Below are positions 22,181 through 29,826 of a stretch of DNA of 40,034 nucleotides, one piece after another. A program made the translations under genes and the position numbers. The DNA comes from a virus. Under the pieces are notes generated by a model that saw only the letters and a program-made list of their open reading frames with translations, did not search any database and was not told where the DNA came from. The stretch covers positions 1-40,034 of IMG/VR virus record IMGVR_UViG_3300008625_000739, one strand, 5' to 3'. Positions within the stretch are counted from its first letter, which is position 1. Each line of letters starts with the position of its first letter.

Positions 22181-22636
22181 TTAGTTAATGTTTTTATAAG
22201 CGATTACAGGATAGACGCAATGGCATCCATTCTCGTCATCTTCGCTTACGTCTATTTGGACTTCTCTGCCTTTATAGCGTTCGTTGATTGCTAGGTAGAG
22301 ATCGTCTGCTATCATTTCACAGGACTTGTAGTCTAATTGTAAAGTGCCTGTGGAATAAAGATTTTCCAACCAACGTTTAAATTGAATAAATTCAATATCT
22401 CTGTCGTCGTGGAATACTTGTATAGTAACCTTAAAGTGGAATGTGTGGCGATGTGGATATCCGAGAAAGGATACATCATACTCATCACCAGTTGCTAATG
22501 CGGGATCTTCTAATGCGGCCGGGTATTTGTGTATACCCTCTTTTTGAAATTTAACCCAAATCATTTTGGGCATTTGTTGAACTTTTTCTGTTCTCAGTTG
22601 ACGTCTATGATCGTCTATGTTGAATACTTCGTTCAT
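22181..22636 (-). CDS. T-fold-like protein, distant QueD relative
   Basis: 151 residues. GYPHRHTFHFKVTIQVFHDD matches the H-x-H-x-[YF]-x-[VL]-x-V strand of QueD/PTPS proteins, FIQFKRWLENLY matches the D-F-x-x-L-K helix, DYKSCEMIADDLYLAINERY matches the P-T-S-E-x-[IL]-A helix (here SCEMIA), and VQIDVSEDDENGCHCVY matches the V-x-[VL]-x-E-T-x-x-[NG] ending. The N-terminal zinc His and the catalytic Cys of QueD are not evident. I infer a non-canonical T-fold enzyme or partner subunit. It lies next to the ferredoxin, within the region that carries DpdA. Confidence 0.55.
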   Translation of the reverse strand: MNEVFNIDDHRRQLRTEKVQQMPKMIWVKFQKEGIHKYPAALEDPALATGDEYDVSFLGYPHRHTFHFKVTIQVFHDDRDIEFIQFKRWLENLYSTGTLQLDYKSCEMIADDLYLAINERYKGREVQIDVSEDDENGCHCVYPVIAYKNIN

Positions 22637-22638
22637 AA

Positions 22639-22977
22639 TTAACTCGCAGGTTCAGTTGATATAAGGGGTTCTTTGTCTGTTTTGTCACGCCAGTCATCGC
22701 TTCCTGGCATTGGGCTTTTTGTTTCTGTAATGTTAGGCCACTCTAGTGAATATTTTCTATTGAACTCTAGAAAGTCAATAGAGCCTGTTTGTTTATAATC
22801 GGTATCTGTATCAATTGCTCCAATTGGGCATTCAGGTTCGCAGATACCGCAATCTATACATTCATCGGGATGGATTACTAGTGTATTTTCTCCTTCGTAA
22901 AAGCAATCAACTGGGCAAACTTCTACGCAATCAGTTAGTTTGCACTTGATACACTTTTCATTTACAACGTAAGTCAT
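22639..22977 (-). CDS. fdxA: 7Fe ferredoxin (FdxA type)
   Basis: 112 residues. Cysteines at 9, 17 and 50 (3Fe-4S) and at 21, 40, 43 and 46 (4Fe-4S) match the 7Fe FdI/FdxA pattern, with extra Cys12 and Cys25 as in Azotobacter FdI. The text [20 protein letters not shown] followed by [20 protein letters not shown] is almost that of alphaproteobacterial FdxA. It supplies low-potential electrons; QueE needs reductant for its radical SAM cluster, which would make sense in this region, but this is inference. The C-terminal tail is truncated and diverged. The promoter at 22987-23015 ends 9 nt before the ATG. Confidence 0.9.
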   Translation of the reverse strand: MTYVVNEKCIKCKLTDCVEVCPVDCFYEGENTLVIHPDECIDCGICEPECPIGAIDTDTDYKQTGSIDFLEFNRKYSLEWPNITETKSPMPGSDDWRDKTDKEPLISTEPAS

Positions 22978-22986
22978 TATACATAT

Positions 22987-23015
22987 AGTATACTATGACC
23001 ACTTGATTGTGTCAA
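22987..23015 (-). promoter_or_regulatory. Sigma70-like promoter for the ferredoxin gene
   Basis: Minus strand TTGACA (23015-23010), 17 bp, TATACT (22992-22987), 9 nt before the ferredoxin ATG and inside the end of the 87-aa gene. No ribosome-binding site fits, so a leaderless start is predicted. Confidence 0.75.
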
Positions 23016-23256
23016 GTAAAGTCTTGTGATTTTTAAGGTAGCGTATTTTAATTTCATCGCTCGATACACCGTCCCAAACAAAGTCCTCACCATATATTAA
23101 ACCAAGTTGGCCTAGGTGGTTGCATATCATCGCAATTGCTTCTACTGTGCGATAGTTAGCATTTAAAGCACCGCCTTCTACGCTATTTCCGTTTGATTCT
23201 CCGATCCATCTATCTCGGCGGGTTATTTTATCTACTTTAAACTTCCCTAGTTCCAT
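22993..23256 (-). CDS. Hypothetical protein (87 aa)
   Basis: MELGKFKVDKITRRDRWIGE and GGALNANYRTVEAIAMICNH then LGQLGLIYGEDFVWDGVSSD suggest a small alpha/beta protein with a basic start. No motif recognised. It lies between ClpP and the ferredoxin with short gaps. The ferredoxin promoter is embedded in its last codons. Confidence 0.7.
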   Translation of the reverse strand: MELGKFKVDKITRRDRWIGESNGNSVEGGALNANYRTVEAIAMICNHLGQLGLIYGEDFVWDGVSSDEIKIRYLKNHKTLLDTIKWS

Positions 23257-23283
23257 AATTATTGTTACACATATGTTACAATC

Positions 23284-23925
23284 TTAATAAACAGATCTAA
23301 TCTCGTCTGCAATGCCATATTCTACTGCTTCTTCAGCACTTAACCAAACATCCTCTGGCGGCAATAGTATTTCACGAATCTTCTTTTCAGAAAGTCCAGT
23401 GCATTTTTTATAATGTGCTATCATACGGTCTGTTGACATTTCAAATTCACGTACAACTGCGAATAATTCGTGTTCTTTACCACGCGAACCCCAACTATAT
23501 TGGTGTGACAAAATAGAAGTATTAGGAGTAATAACTCTATGTCCTTTTTGTCCCGCCATAAATGTAAGTATTCCGCATGAGGCGATCATTCCTAAACCTA
23601 CTGTTCTAACAGGAATCGCAGATCCTTTCATAACATCAATAAGAGCAAAAGCGGCGTGTACTGCACCACCGGGGCTGTTAATCATAAGTGTTAAATGCTT
23701 TGGTCTATGTTTTTTAGGTATTACATTCTTCTCAAGAATAAAACGAATTGCCATTGCACATGACTCTTCGTTAAAGTCTGTCATAAACATATGTATATTG
23801 TTATCATAAAGTGGATCACCAATCATCTGTGGTCCTGCAGGTGGACGCTGTTTGCGCGGGCCCCCTTTGTCGTCGTCTGTTTCTACTGTATCTTCTACCT
23901 TTGCTTTTATTTTTTTGACTGCCAT
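23284..23925 (-). CDS. clpP: ClpP-like serine protease
   Basis: 213 residues, the normal ClpP length. Catalytic triad visible: Ser116 in IASCGILTFMAG (usual ASMA is ASCG), His141 in SILSHQYSWG and Asp192 in PPEDVWLSAEEAVEYGIAD. LTLMINSPGGAVHAAFALID is the oxyanion and strand region. The N-terminal ~45 residues (VEDTVETDDDKGGPRKQRPP) are atypical: charged and Pro-rich, with no leader processing site seen. It degrades unfolded proteins with an AAA+ partner; a phage copy may use host ClpX/ClpA or the phage MoxR, which is speculative. Confidence 0.9.
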   Translation of the reverse strand: MAVKKIKAKVEDTVETDDDKGGPRKQRPPAGPQMIGDPLYDNNIHMFMTDFNEESCAMAIRFILEKNVIPKKHRPKHLTLMINSPGGAVHAAFALIDVMKGSAIPVRTVGLGMIASCGILTFMAGQKGHRVITPNTSILSHQYSWGSRGKEHELFAVVREFEMSTDRMIAHYKKCTGLSEKKIREILLPPEDVWLSAEEAVEYGIADEIRSVY

Positions 23926-23936
23926 ACTATTGCTCC

Positions 23937-25427
23937 TTAGTTAAATAGTTCGTTGAACGCCTTATCTGCGCTATATTTTTCTTTTCTTACTTCTTCTACT
24001 TTGCCCATTGGTTCTATACCAAATTCATCGGCCATAGCATCTGCTTTGAATTCGCCTTGTATTCTAGCAAACCACTTACTATACTTATGTATTTCTGCCA
24101 TGGCATTATTATAATCTTTATGGGCAAATATATCTGTAATAACATCAGAGATAGTTGCGCCATTGGGTGCTACTAGACTAGGGGGATATATTCCTTCGTC
24201 ATAGCACTCATTTGCTCGCTGTGTTGCTAGGATATGCATATAAACGTTATGCCCCATTTGTATTGCATAACTAAAACTATCCCAACTAGTTTTTCCTTCC
24301 TTGCCTATTTTATTTAAATCGCCCGGACCATATTGGCAAACATCCTTCATTTCAATCATTTCTGTAATAACACTGGGTTCCCACGCGACACCCGGATGTT
24401 CAATGTTATAATCATATATTCTGCTATCAGTTGAATACTTCTTGTCGTCGATAGCCTTAATCATTCTATAAGTCCATCCGCCCTTGCGTAGATGATCTGT
24501 ATGTATGCTTGTATAGATTGTACCATATGCTGTTGCTAGAAACGGCGAAGCACAGTCATATGAAAGTATAATATCTGGACTCGTTGTATCTCTTACTGTT
24601 CGTTGTAGTGCGGTTAGCATAATACTCCATAATAATTCACCTGTACCAAGGAAGTGTATCCATTCACAATCTTGTAGCAACCCGTCCCTACGCAATGTAA
24701 CAAAACGTTTCAACGCAATCTCAATATCTTTTTTGTTCCAACCCGCCATAGCAAAACATTCAAAGTTTGCTTTTTCACCTGTGCTATATGGTTTTACTGC
24801 TTCATACCATTTCTCTGCTTGATCCCAGTTATTACCTTGCAGAACATTTAAAAACTTTGTCGCACCCGGTGTCCTTGCTTGAGCAAAGAAGTCATTATTA
24901 TTTAATGTGCCTTGTAAACACTTTTGCCAAGTATCTAATCCGTGCTTTGTTCCTGCGGCCCAATCAACGCCCATAGTAGGCAGGTCCAACACCATAGAGT
25001 AATCGAAGGTACCTTCTAAAAAACGCAAAACCTTTTCACGAGTTTTGTCTGTTTTTTCATCTACTCCGTATGGTTCTAGCCATTGTCCTTCCCACACACC
25101 TTTAGAAATCTGAAAGCCTCCGCTATCACCTAGTAAAATAGTATTAGCGTTATCTCTATTACGAATCATATCCTCTTTGGGATCATGCTTATCAAGATTT
25201 ATATTAGCATGGCCTGCAGAATACAATGCCCACGGATACTTAAAGTATCCTTCATCCATATTGAGAAAGTTTAATCCTTCAACGCCATTGGTAAAGCGAG
25301 AAGGAATTCTGTCAGCAGGAATGTATTCTTCATAACGTTGCTTGCCAATATATGAGGCATAAAAAGAACTAATTGCTGGCAAATATATTGCGTAATCTTT
25401 CTGTGTTTTCCTAAAGTCTGATTGCAT
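23937..25427 (-). CDS. dpdA: DpdA-like DNA tRNA-guanine transglycosylase
   Basis: 496 residues. TGT-fold motifs: LLGDSGGFQI (Asp101, Gly, Gly, Phe, Gln106), SMVLDLPTMGVD, FLGTGELLWSI (259-269) and SYDCASPFLATAYG with Asp291 as the likely nucleophile equivalent (DCV in TGT). The length and the DCASP variant fit the phage DpdA group, which exchange guanine for 7-deazaguanine bases in DNA rather than tRNA. The RNA-binding C-terminal zinc motif of bacterial TGT is not evident. It is coupled to the sliding clamp upstream (TAATG), a hint that modification follows replication. Ligand could be preQ0, preQ1 or a derivative. Confidence 0.85.
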   Translation of the reverse strand: MQSDFRKTQKDYAIYLPAISSFYASYIGKQRYEEYIPADRIPSRFTNGVEGLNFLNMDEGYFKYPWALYSAGHANINLDKHDPKEDMIRNRDNANTILLGDSGGFQISKGVWEGQWLEPYGVDEKTDKTREKVLRFLEGTFDYSMVLDLPTMGVDWAAGTKHGLDTWQKCLQGTLNNNDFFAQARTPGATKFLNVLQGNNWDQAEKWYEAVKPYSTGEKANFECFAMAGWNKKDIEIALKRFVTLRRDGLLQDCEWIHFLGTGELLWSIMLTALQRTVRDTTSPDIILSYDCASPFLATAYGTIYTSIHTDHLRKGGWTYRMIKAIDDKKYSTDSRIYDYNIEHPGVAWEPSVITEMIEMKDVCQYGPGDLNKIGKEGKTSWDSFSYAIQMGHNVYMHILATQRANECYDEGIYPPSLVAPNGATISDVITDIFAHKDYNNAMAEIHKYSKWFARIQGEFKADAMADEFGIEPMGKVEEVRKEKYSADKAFNELFN

Positions 25428-26158
25428 TACTTACTTTGTGCTGGTAAAATATATTTGTATTTTGCTAGACCACTGTCTACTATAATTTGTAATGCGCCTT
25501 TGTCACTAATTGACATAACTTTGTCACCAGCCAAATTAAGAATTTTTTGTACAAATAACACTGGCCATGACCAACTACCTTTAAGTGTGCCGTCGATACT
25601 GGTTTCAAAAACAAATTGCCCTGCGTGTGTGCTATGGTCACCAAATTCAAATATTAAATTCTTTTTCTCGGTTTTAACTGTAAATACGTCTTCTTCAGAA
25701 TTGATTTGTGCCTGCCAACCAAATTTTTGTATAGATTGCACAGATGGTTCAAATTCAATATCCCACTCAGATAACTTAAATTTAGCACTTTTTAATTTAT
25801 TTTCAATAATTTCTGCATTCATAAACCTATAATCATTTTGAAAATCACCGGCATCTGATTCAAAGTGAATACCTACTGGAATCACAGTTCCGTTGCGTTC
25901 TTGCTGGTTAATAGTAAGAACGGCATCCTCTTTATATGCAGGAATTTTTAGTAACGTATCAAGTTTATTTAGGTTTGGCATACCGAATGTACCAATAAAT
26001 TCAGCAACCGGATCATGTGTTTCTGCTATTAATACTACTGCTCTACTTTCTTCCATTGATTCAATGGTTGTCCCTTCTGTAGAACCATTTATTTTTACAA
26101 TGTTTAAAAAGCCTAAAGAATGTATGTGGCTAATAATGTCTGTTAAAATGTCTTTCAT
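25427..26158 (-). CDS. DNA polymerase sliding clamp (gp45-like)
   Basis: 243 residues, close to T4 gp45 (228). The segments FIGTFGMPNLNKLDTLLKIP, NEFEPSVQSIQKFGWQAQIN-like text and the C-terminal LQIIVDSGLAKYKYILPAQS match clamp signatures. It tethers polymerase to DNA and, in T4, activates late transcription. The gene has its own consensus promoter (26182-26210), an operator-like inverted repeat on the -35 and an AGGAG ribosome-binding site. DpdA follows by overlap. The clamp loader genes are not in this window. Confidence 0.85.
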   Translation of the reverse strand: MKDILTDIISHIHSLGFLNIVKINGSTEGTTIESMEESRAVVLIAETHDPVAEFIGTFGMPNLNKLDTLLKIPAYKEDAVLTINQQERNGTVIPVGIHFESDAGDFQNDYRFMNAEIIENKLKSAKFKLSEWDIEFEPSVQSIQKFGWQAQINSEEDVFTVKTEKKNLIFEFGDHSTHAGQFVFETSIDGTLKGSWSWPVLFVQKILNLAGDKVMSISDKGALQIIVDSGLAKYKYILPAQSK

Positions 26159-26181
26159 ATATTACTCCTAGTAATTGATAT

Positions 26182-26210
26182 ATTATATATTGTATTTTGT
26201 TTTTTGTCAA
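26182..26210 (-). promoter_or_regulatory. Consensus sigma70 promoter of the clamp gene
   Basis: Minus strand TTGACA (26210-26205), 17 bp, TATAAT (26187-26182), both perfect. The leader includes AGGAG before the ATG. Confidence 0.9.
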
Positions 26211-26233
26211 GGTAACCTTGACAATTGTCAAGG
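26204..26233. promoter_or_regulatory. Operator-like triple inverted repeat over the -35
   Basis: Three copies of a 9-bp half-site alternate in orientation: TTGTCAAGG (26204-26212), CCTTGACAA (26216-26224), TTGTCAAGG (26225-26233). The last two form a perfect 18-bp palindrome, and the first overlaps the clamp -35, so bound protein would block the promoter. Confidence 0.7.
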
Positions 26234-27139
26234 TATTGGATGTGACGTAACGTCTTTTACGTAACCAAGACTTGGAACTTGTTTTATTCCCTTCGGTAGT
26301 TCTCCTGGCTTTTTTATAATTGCCCAACTAGTTCTATATTGATAATGTTCTTCTTTAAGAAGATCAAATCCATTCTTATCAGCAAGTCCTGTTAATAATT
26401 CTTTAGTCATATAACAATAATATGAATTTTCAAATTTTGTAGCAGTTTTTTCTAACAAGCAATCAGCATAACTTAAAAACATTATGCCACCTGGTAATAG
26501 TAAATCATAAATGCTTGCTAGATATTTGTCAATGATGTCGTAAGGTAAAAACTCAAAATAGTTCCAACTAAACACAAAACCAAACGTATTATGTGGAAGT
26601 TGTGAAAAGTCTGCGTTTTCGTAGTTATATACTCTAATTCTTCTTTGATACATAGGATGAAATTGTTGGTTTATATTATGTACTACATCTAAATCTTTAC
26701 TAGCAATGAAAAATGGATCCATGCCAGTCATATTTTTAGTCCAGATTTTAGATCTAGGGGTTACTTCTAGGCCCGGATATTGATAGTTAACATATTTTGC
26801 TATTCTAGATAAAATTATTTCTTGTAGTTCATGATCCCATTCACTATTACTTACTTCTTCTAACGCTCTAAATTTTCGCGTTTCGTAGTGATCATAACTG
26901 CGAGCAAGATTTTTAGGTTGTACACTTTTATAAAACCTTGCTTGTAAGTTTTCATATCCATCTTTAATTACTGTATCTATTTCATTAATATTATCTTCAA
27001 ATTTGTCAATAACTTCTAAATCTATACTAGTATTACTTTTTTGCAAATATTTTTTAATTTCGGCATAATTTCTTTTAATACCATCAGTATTAATACTATC
27101 AAACAATGTTTTTTCTTTAATATATTCTTTCAGTTTCAT
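26228..27139 (-). CDS. Class I SAM-dependent methyltransferase-like protein
   Basis: 303 residues. The second half has the methyltransferase-like pattern RIRVYNYENADFSQLPHNTF then GFVFSWNYFEFLPYDIIDKY LASIYDLLLPGGIMFLSYAD, which matches motifs IV-V of class I enzymes (DxF-x-x-x-W, LLLPGG). The usual G-x-G-x-G first motif is not obvious (FIASKDLDVVHNINQQFHPM precedes), so the SAM site may be diverged. The N-terminal ~90 residues are helical. It overlaps the DNA polymerase stop (ATGA) and is thus translated with it. Target unknown; DNA, protein or a modified base are all possible. Confidence 0.65.
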   Translation of the reverse strand: MKLKEYIKEKTLFDSINTDGIKRNYAEIKKYLQKSNTSIDLEVIDKFEDNINEIDTVIKDGYENLQARFYKSVQPKNLARSYDHYETRKFRALEEVSNSEWDHELQEIILSRIAKYVNYQYPGLEVTPRSKIWTKNMTGMDPFFIASKDLDVVHNINQQFHPMYQRRIRVYNYENADFSQLPHNTFGFVFSWNYFEFLPYDIIDKYLASIYDLLLPGGIMFLSYADCLLEKTATKFENSYYCYMTKELLTGLADKNGFDLLKEEHYQYRTSWAIIKKPGELPKGIKQVPSLGYVKDVTSHPIP

Positions 27140-29790
27140 AATTCAAATAAATCATCAAACGTGCTTCTAGAAGTGCCTTGGCGCAAATCCCAGTTAAGTA
27201 CATTTAATAGATTTCCTACCTTTTTGTCAATAATGGTCTGTTCCATCGCTATGTGGTCAAACGGAAGTTCCTTAAACCACTGGGGTATTCGTTGCTCGTC
27301 AATAGGGTACGCAACGCTAGTCATATTTAACGGATTATTCTTAAGTTTGCAAACAATTGTCTTTTGCCCGTCCATAATCTGCATACTGTACTTGTCACTA
27401 TTCATATTACGCAACGTATTCCAATTCATCGCGGCTCTAACGTGTCCAGGCATGTTTGCTTTGCCTTGGCGTTCTTCTTTCTTTGTATACATTGTAAGGT
27501 TGTTTACACGTTTTGGAGTGCCTTTTTCCCAGCCCGGTTTATCAGCAAAGTCATGTTTAAATGCTTTAATCTTTTCTATCACTTCTTCTTCTTTTGCTCC
27601 GGTTAACACATCGAGCAATAATATATTTAGAAAATCCTGCATAAACACCGGCGTATCTGATCTCTTGAGATCCATGCCCATTGCTTTTACTTTACCTGGT
27701 CCATCTTGATCTGTGCGTTTGCCTTCTAAATCATATATAAGGGCCGCATATCTCTTTTTAGTAATATATAGTCCACTGCTTGCAACAATTTCTCTACCAC
27801 ATTGAATAATTTCACCTAGTTCATGATTGCAATTGAATGTTTGTTGCATAAACGCAGGGAAGTTTTTGTTGACTTCATCAGACACTTTGTCATATAGTTC
27901 AATGATTGCTTCTCGGTCCCATGGAATATTGCCAGCGTCTATATCATCTTTAAGTACATTATATGCGGAAAAATAACAAGAGTCTGTATCGCCATATATA
28001 ATAGCATCGCCTTGATAGTCATACTCTCCTGTAATAATCTTATTAATATAACTAGCCATATGCTTAGTAATAGTTCTACCTGATAATGTTGTGCTTTGAC
28101 CTAAACGCATATCAAAAAATCTACAGTAGGGATTAAGCAATGCACCATATAAACTATTTAGATTAATCTTTTTAACAAGTTGCCTTTTATCCCAGAACGC
28201 AATCTCTTCAGGTGTCTTTGCTTCACGCAATTTGCTCTGCATAGCCTTACGCTCTGCATACCATTTTTCAAGCAATCCTGGAATAATGCCTTTCTTGTCA
28301 TTTCTAAACAATGTTCCATTGGCACTAAGTATGATTTTATTATCACTGTTAAACACCATCTTATGTATATCGATAGCGTTTTTAACTTCTATCTTACCGT
28401 CCTCCCAATCAATAGTAATCTCAGTATTTCTATCACGGTTCATTACTGCTTCATATTCCAACGAGCCAAACAATCCTTCCCAACTATCTGAATGTGTTTT
28501 ACCACTATCAATAACACTCTTGATATGGTTTTGTGTTATTGTTGGACGTAATTGCCCAATGATGGTTTCCGGGCTCATATTGAGTGCTCGCAAAGCAGAT
28601 GGATACAGAGAATTAATATCTACAGAACCAATCCAATGGTGTAGTCCTTTACGTGGCTTAGCAACCCAAGCGCCGGCAGCCGTGGCAGATTTTTCATTAT
28701 CCCTGTCAGGTTTGTTGGGAACGATAAGTCCTTGCGAATGGGCGTCATTAATAATAGCCTGTTCTGTAAGTGCTACTGCTCCCATTGTTGTGGGAATAAG
28801 CACAGTATTTTCATGTGCCAATACGTTAGCAAGATCAATGAACTTTAGTTTCTCATCCATACGCACAATAAGCATAACGTCTTGCCTATTGTATTCAATA
28901 AACTTCTCGAAGTCTCTGTTATATAATTGGTCAAGTGTGCCTTCATATGGAACCTTTCTATCATTTAATTCATATTCAGATACTGTATCCAGCGAATAGG
29001 AATGCATTTCATGATATGTGTACTTACGATATAGTTCCAGATAGTCCAAATGTATGCGTCCTATTAAATGAAAGCCTTCTTGCCGCGCTCCAAACTTTTC
29101 ATACTCATACTTTTTAGGAAACTGATTCCATAAACAATAACGCCGTGTATCGTCTCTGCTCATTACTTTTGTAGTTCTATTAATCAGATATGGTAAATCA
29201 TACCCTTCGCTATTCCAGCCAGTAATAATATCAGAGTCTTGTATGAGATCAAGAAACGTTTCTATTAGTTTCTTTTCGTCTTTGTAATCAAATATAAATG
29301 TATTGTCAAAGTTTTTAGCAATGCCCTTGCCAATTTCTTCAGACATTCCCTTGGGACGCAATGTAAGTGTTATTAACTGTTTCATTTGTGACAAATAAAC
29401 AGTAATAGCAGTAATAGGTGCTGTTGGATCACCGGGCTCGCTAAAGCCTTTTTCTGGATCGAAGTCTGCCTCAATATCTACGTAGCAAACATTTAGATTA
29501 GGAGATTCTGCACCTAAATAGTTTTCAGAAAGACATCTAAATACAGGATTAACATCACTTTCATAAACAGTATTGCTACGGTTTATTTTTAGTTCTCTGT
29601 TAAACTCTTTTTTGCTTTTGGAATGGAAACGGCTTACAGGCCAGCCGTGTATGGTTTGGAACTTGCCCCTTGGGTCGTCAAAGTAAAAGGTATATTCTAC
29701 TGGAAACTCTTTAAACTTGCGTTTACTGTCTACACGCTCGGCCACGTGTATCTTGTTTTGTTCCTTATCTAAATAAGCGTCTACATACAT
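27136..29790 (-). CDS. Family B DNA polymerase (gp43-like)
   Basis: 884 residues, near T4 gp43 (898). 3'-5' exonuclease motifs: VDIEADFD (DIE at 105-107), TGWNSEGYDLPYL, and YNRQDVMLIV. Polymerase motifs: SVDINSLYPSALRALNMSPE (motif A, about residue 388), KINLNSLYGALLNP (motif B, about 540) and IYGDTDSCYF (motif C, about 598). It is the replicative polymerase. The C-terminal residues (STFDDLFEL) resemble the clamp-binding tail of phage gp43s. The promoter (29798-29826) ends 7 nt before the ATG, so the mRNA is probably leaderless. Confidence 0.97.
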   Translation of the reverse strand: MYVDAYLDKEQNKIHVAERVDSKRKFKEFPVEYTFYFDDPRGKFQTIHGWPVSRFHSKSKKEFNRELKINRSNTVYESDVNPVFRCLSENYLGAESPNLNVCYVDIEADFDPEKGFSEPGDPTAPITAITVYLSQMKQLITLTLRPKGMSEEIGKGIAKNFDNTFIFDYKDEKKLIETFLDLIQDSDIITGWNSEGYDLPYLINRTTKVMSRDDTRRYCLWNQFPKKYEYEKFGARQEGFHLIGRIHLDYLELYRKYTYHEMHSYSLDTVSEYELNDRKVPYEGTLDQLYNRDFEKFIEYNRQDVMLIVRMDEKLKFIDLANVLAHENTVLIPTTMGAVALTEQAIINDAHSQGLIVPNKPDRDNEKSATAAGAWVAKPRKGLHHWIGSVDINSLYPSALRALNMSPETIIGQLRPTITQNHIKSVIDSGKTHSDSWEGLFGSLEYEAVMNRDRNTEITIDWEDGKIEVKNAIDIHKMVFNSDNKIILSANGTLFRNDKKGIIPGLLEKWYAERKAMQSKLREAKTPEEIAFWDKRQLVKKINLNSLYGALLNPYCRFFDMRLGQSTTLSGRTITKHMASYINKIITGEYDYQGDAIIYGDTDSCYFSAYNVLKDDIDAGNIPWDREAIIELYDKVSDEVNKNFPAFMQQTFNCNHELGEIIQCGREIVASSGLYITKKRYAALIYDLEGKRTDQDGPGKVKAMGMDLKRSDTPVFMQDFLNILLLDVLTGAKEEEVIEKIKAFKHDFADKPGWEKGTPKRVNNLTMYTKKEERQGKANMPGHVRAAMNWNTLRNMNSDKYSMQIMDGQKTIVCKLKNNPLNMTSVAYPIDEQRIPQWFKELPFDHIAMEQTIIDKKVGNLLNVLNWDLRQGTSRSTFDDLFEL

Positions 29791-29797
29791 GTAATAT

Positions 29798-29826
29798 ATT
29801 ATAACAGAATATTTGCTATTTTACAA
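29798..29826 (-). promoter_or_regulatory. Sigma70-like promoter of the DNA polymerase gene
   Basis: Minus strand TTGTAA (29826-29821), 17 bp, TATAAT (29803-29798), 7 nt before the ATG; no ribosome-binding site lies between, so a leaderless start is expected. The -35 overlaps the stop of the leucine dehydrogenase-like gene. Confidence 0.7.

Noticed and set aside
27041-27709. A 222-residue open frame on the plus strand
   Set aside because: It is antisense to the methyltransferase and polymerase genes, is rich in Phe/Ser from AT-rich reverse frames, and shows no motif.
28232-28999. A 255-residue open frame on the plus strand
   Set aside because: It lies wholly within the DNA polymerase gene on the opposite strand; the composition (Ser/Leu-rich) is typical of an antisense shadow and it has no ribosome-binding site.
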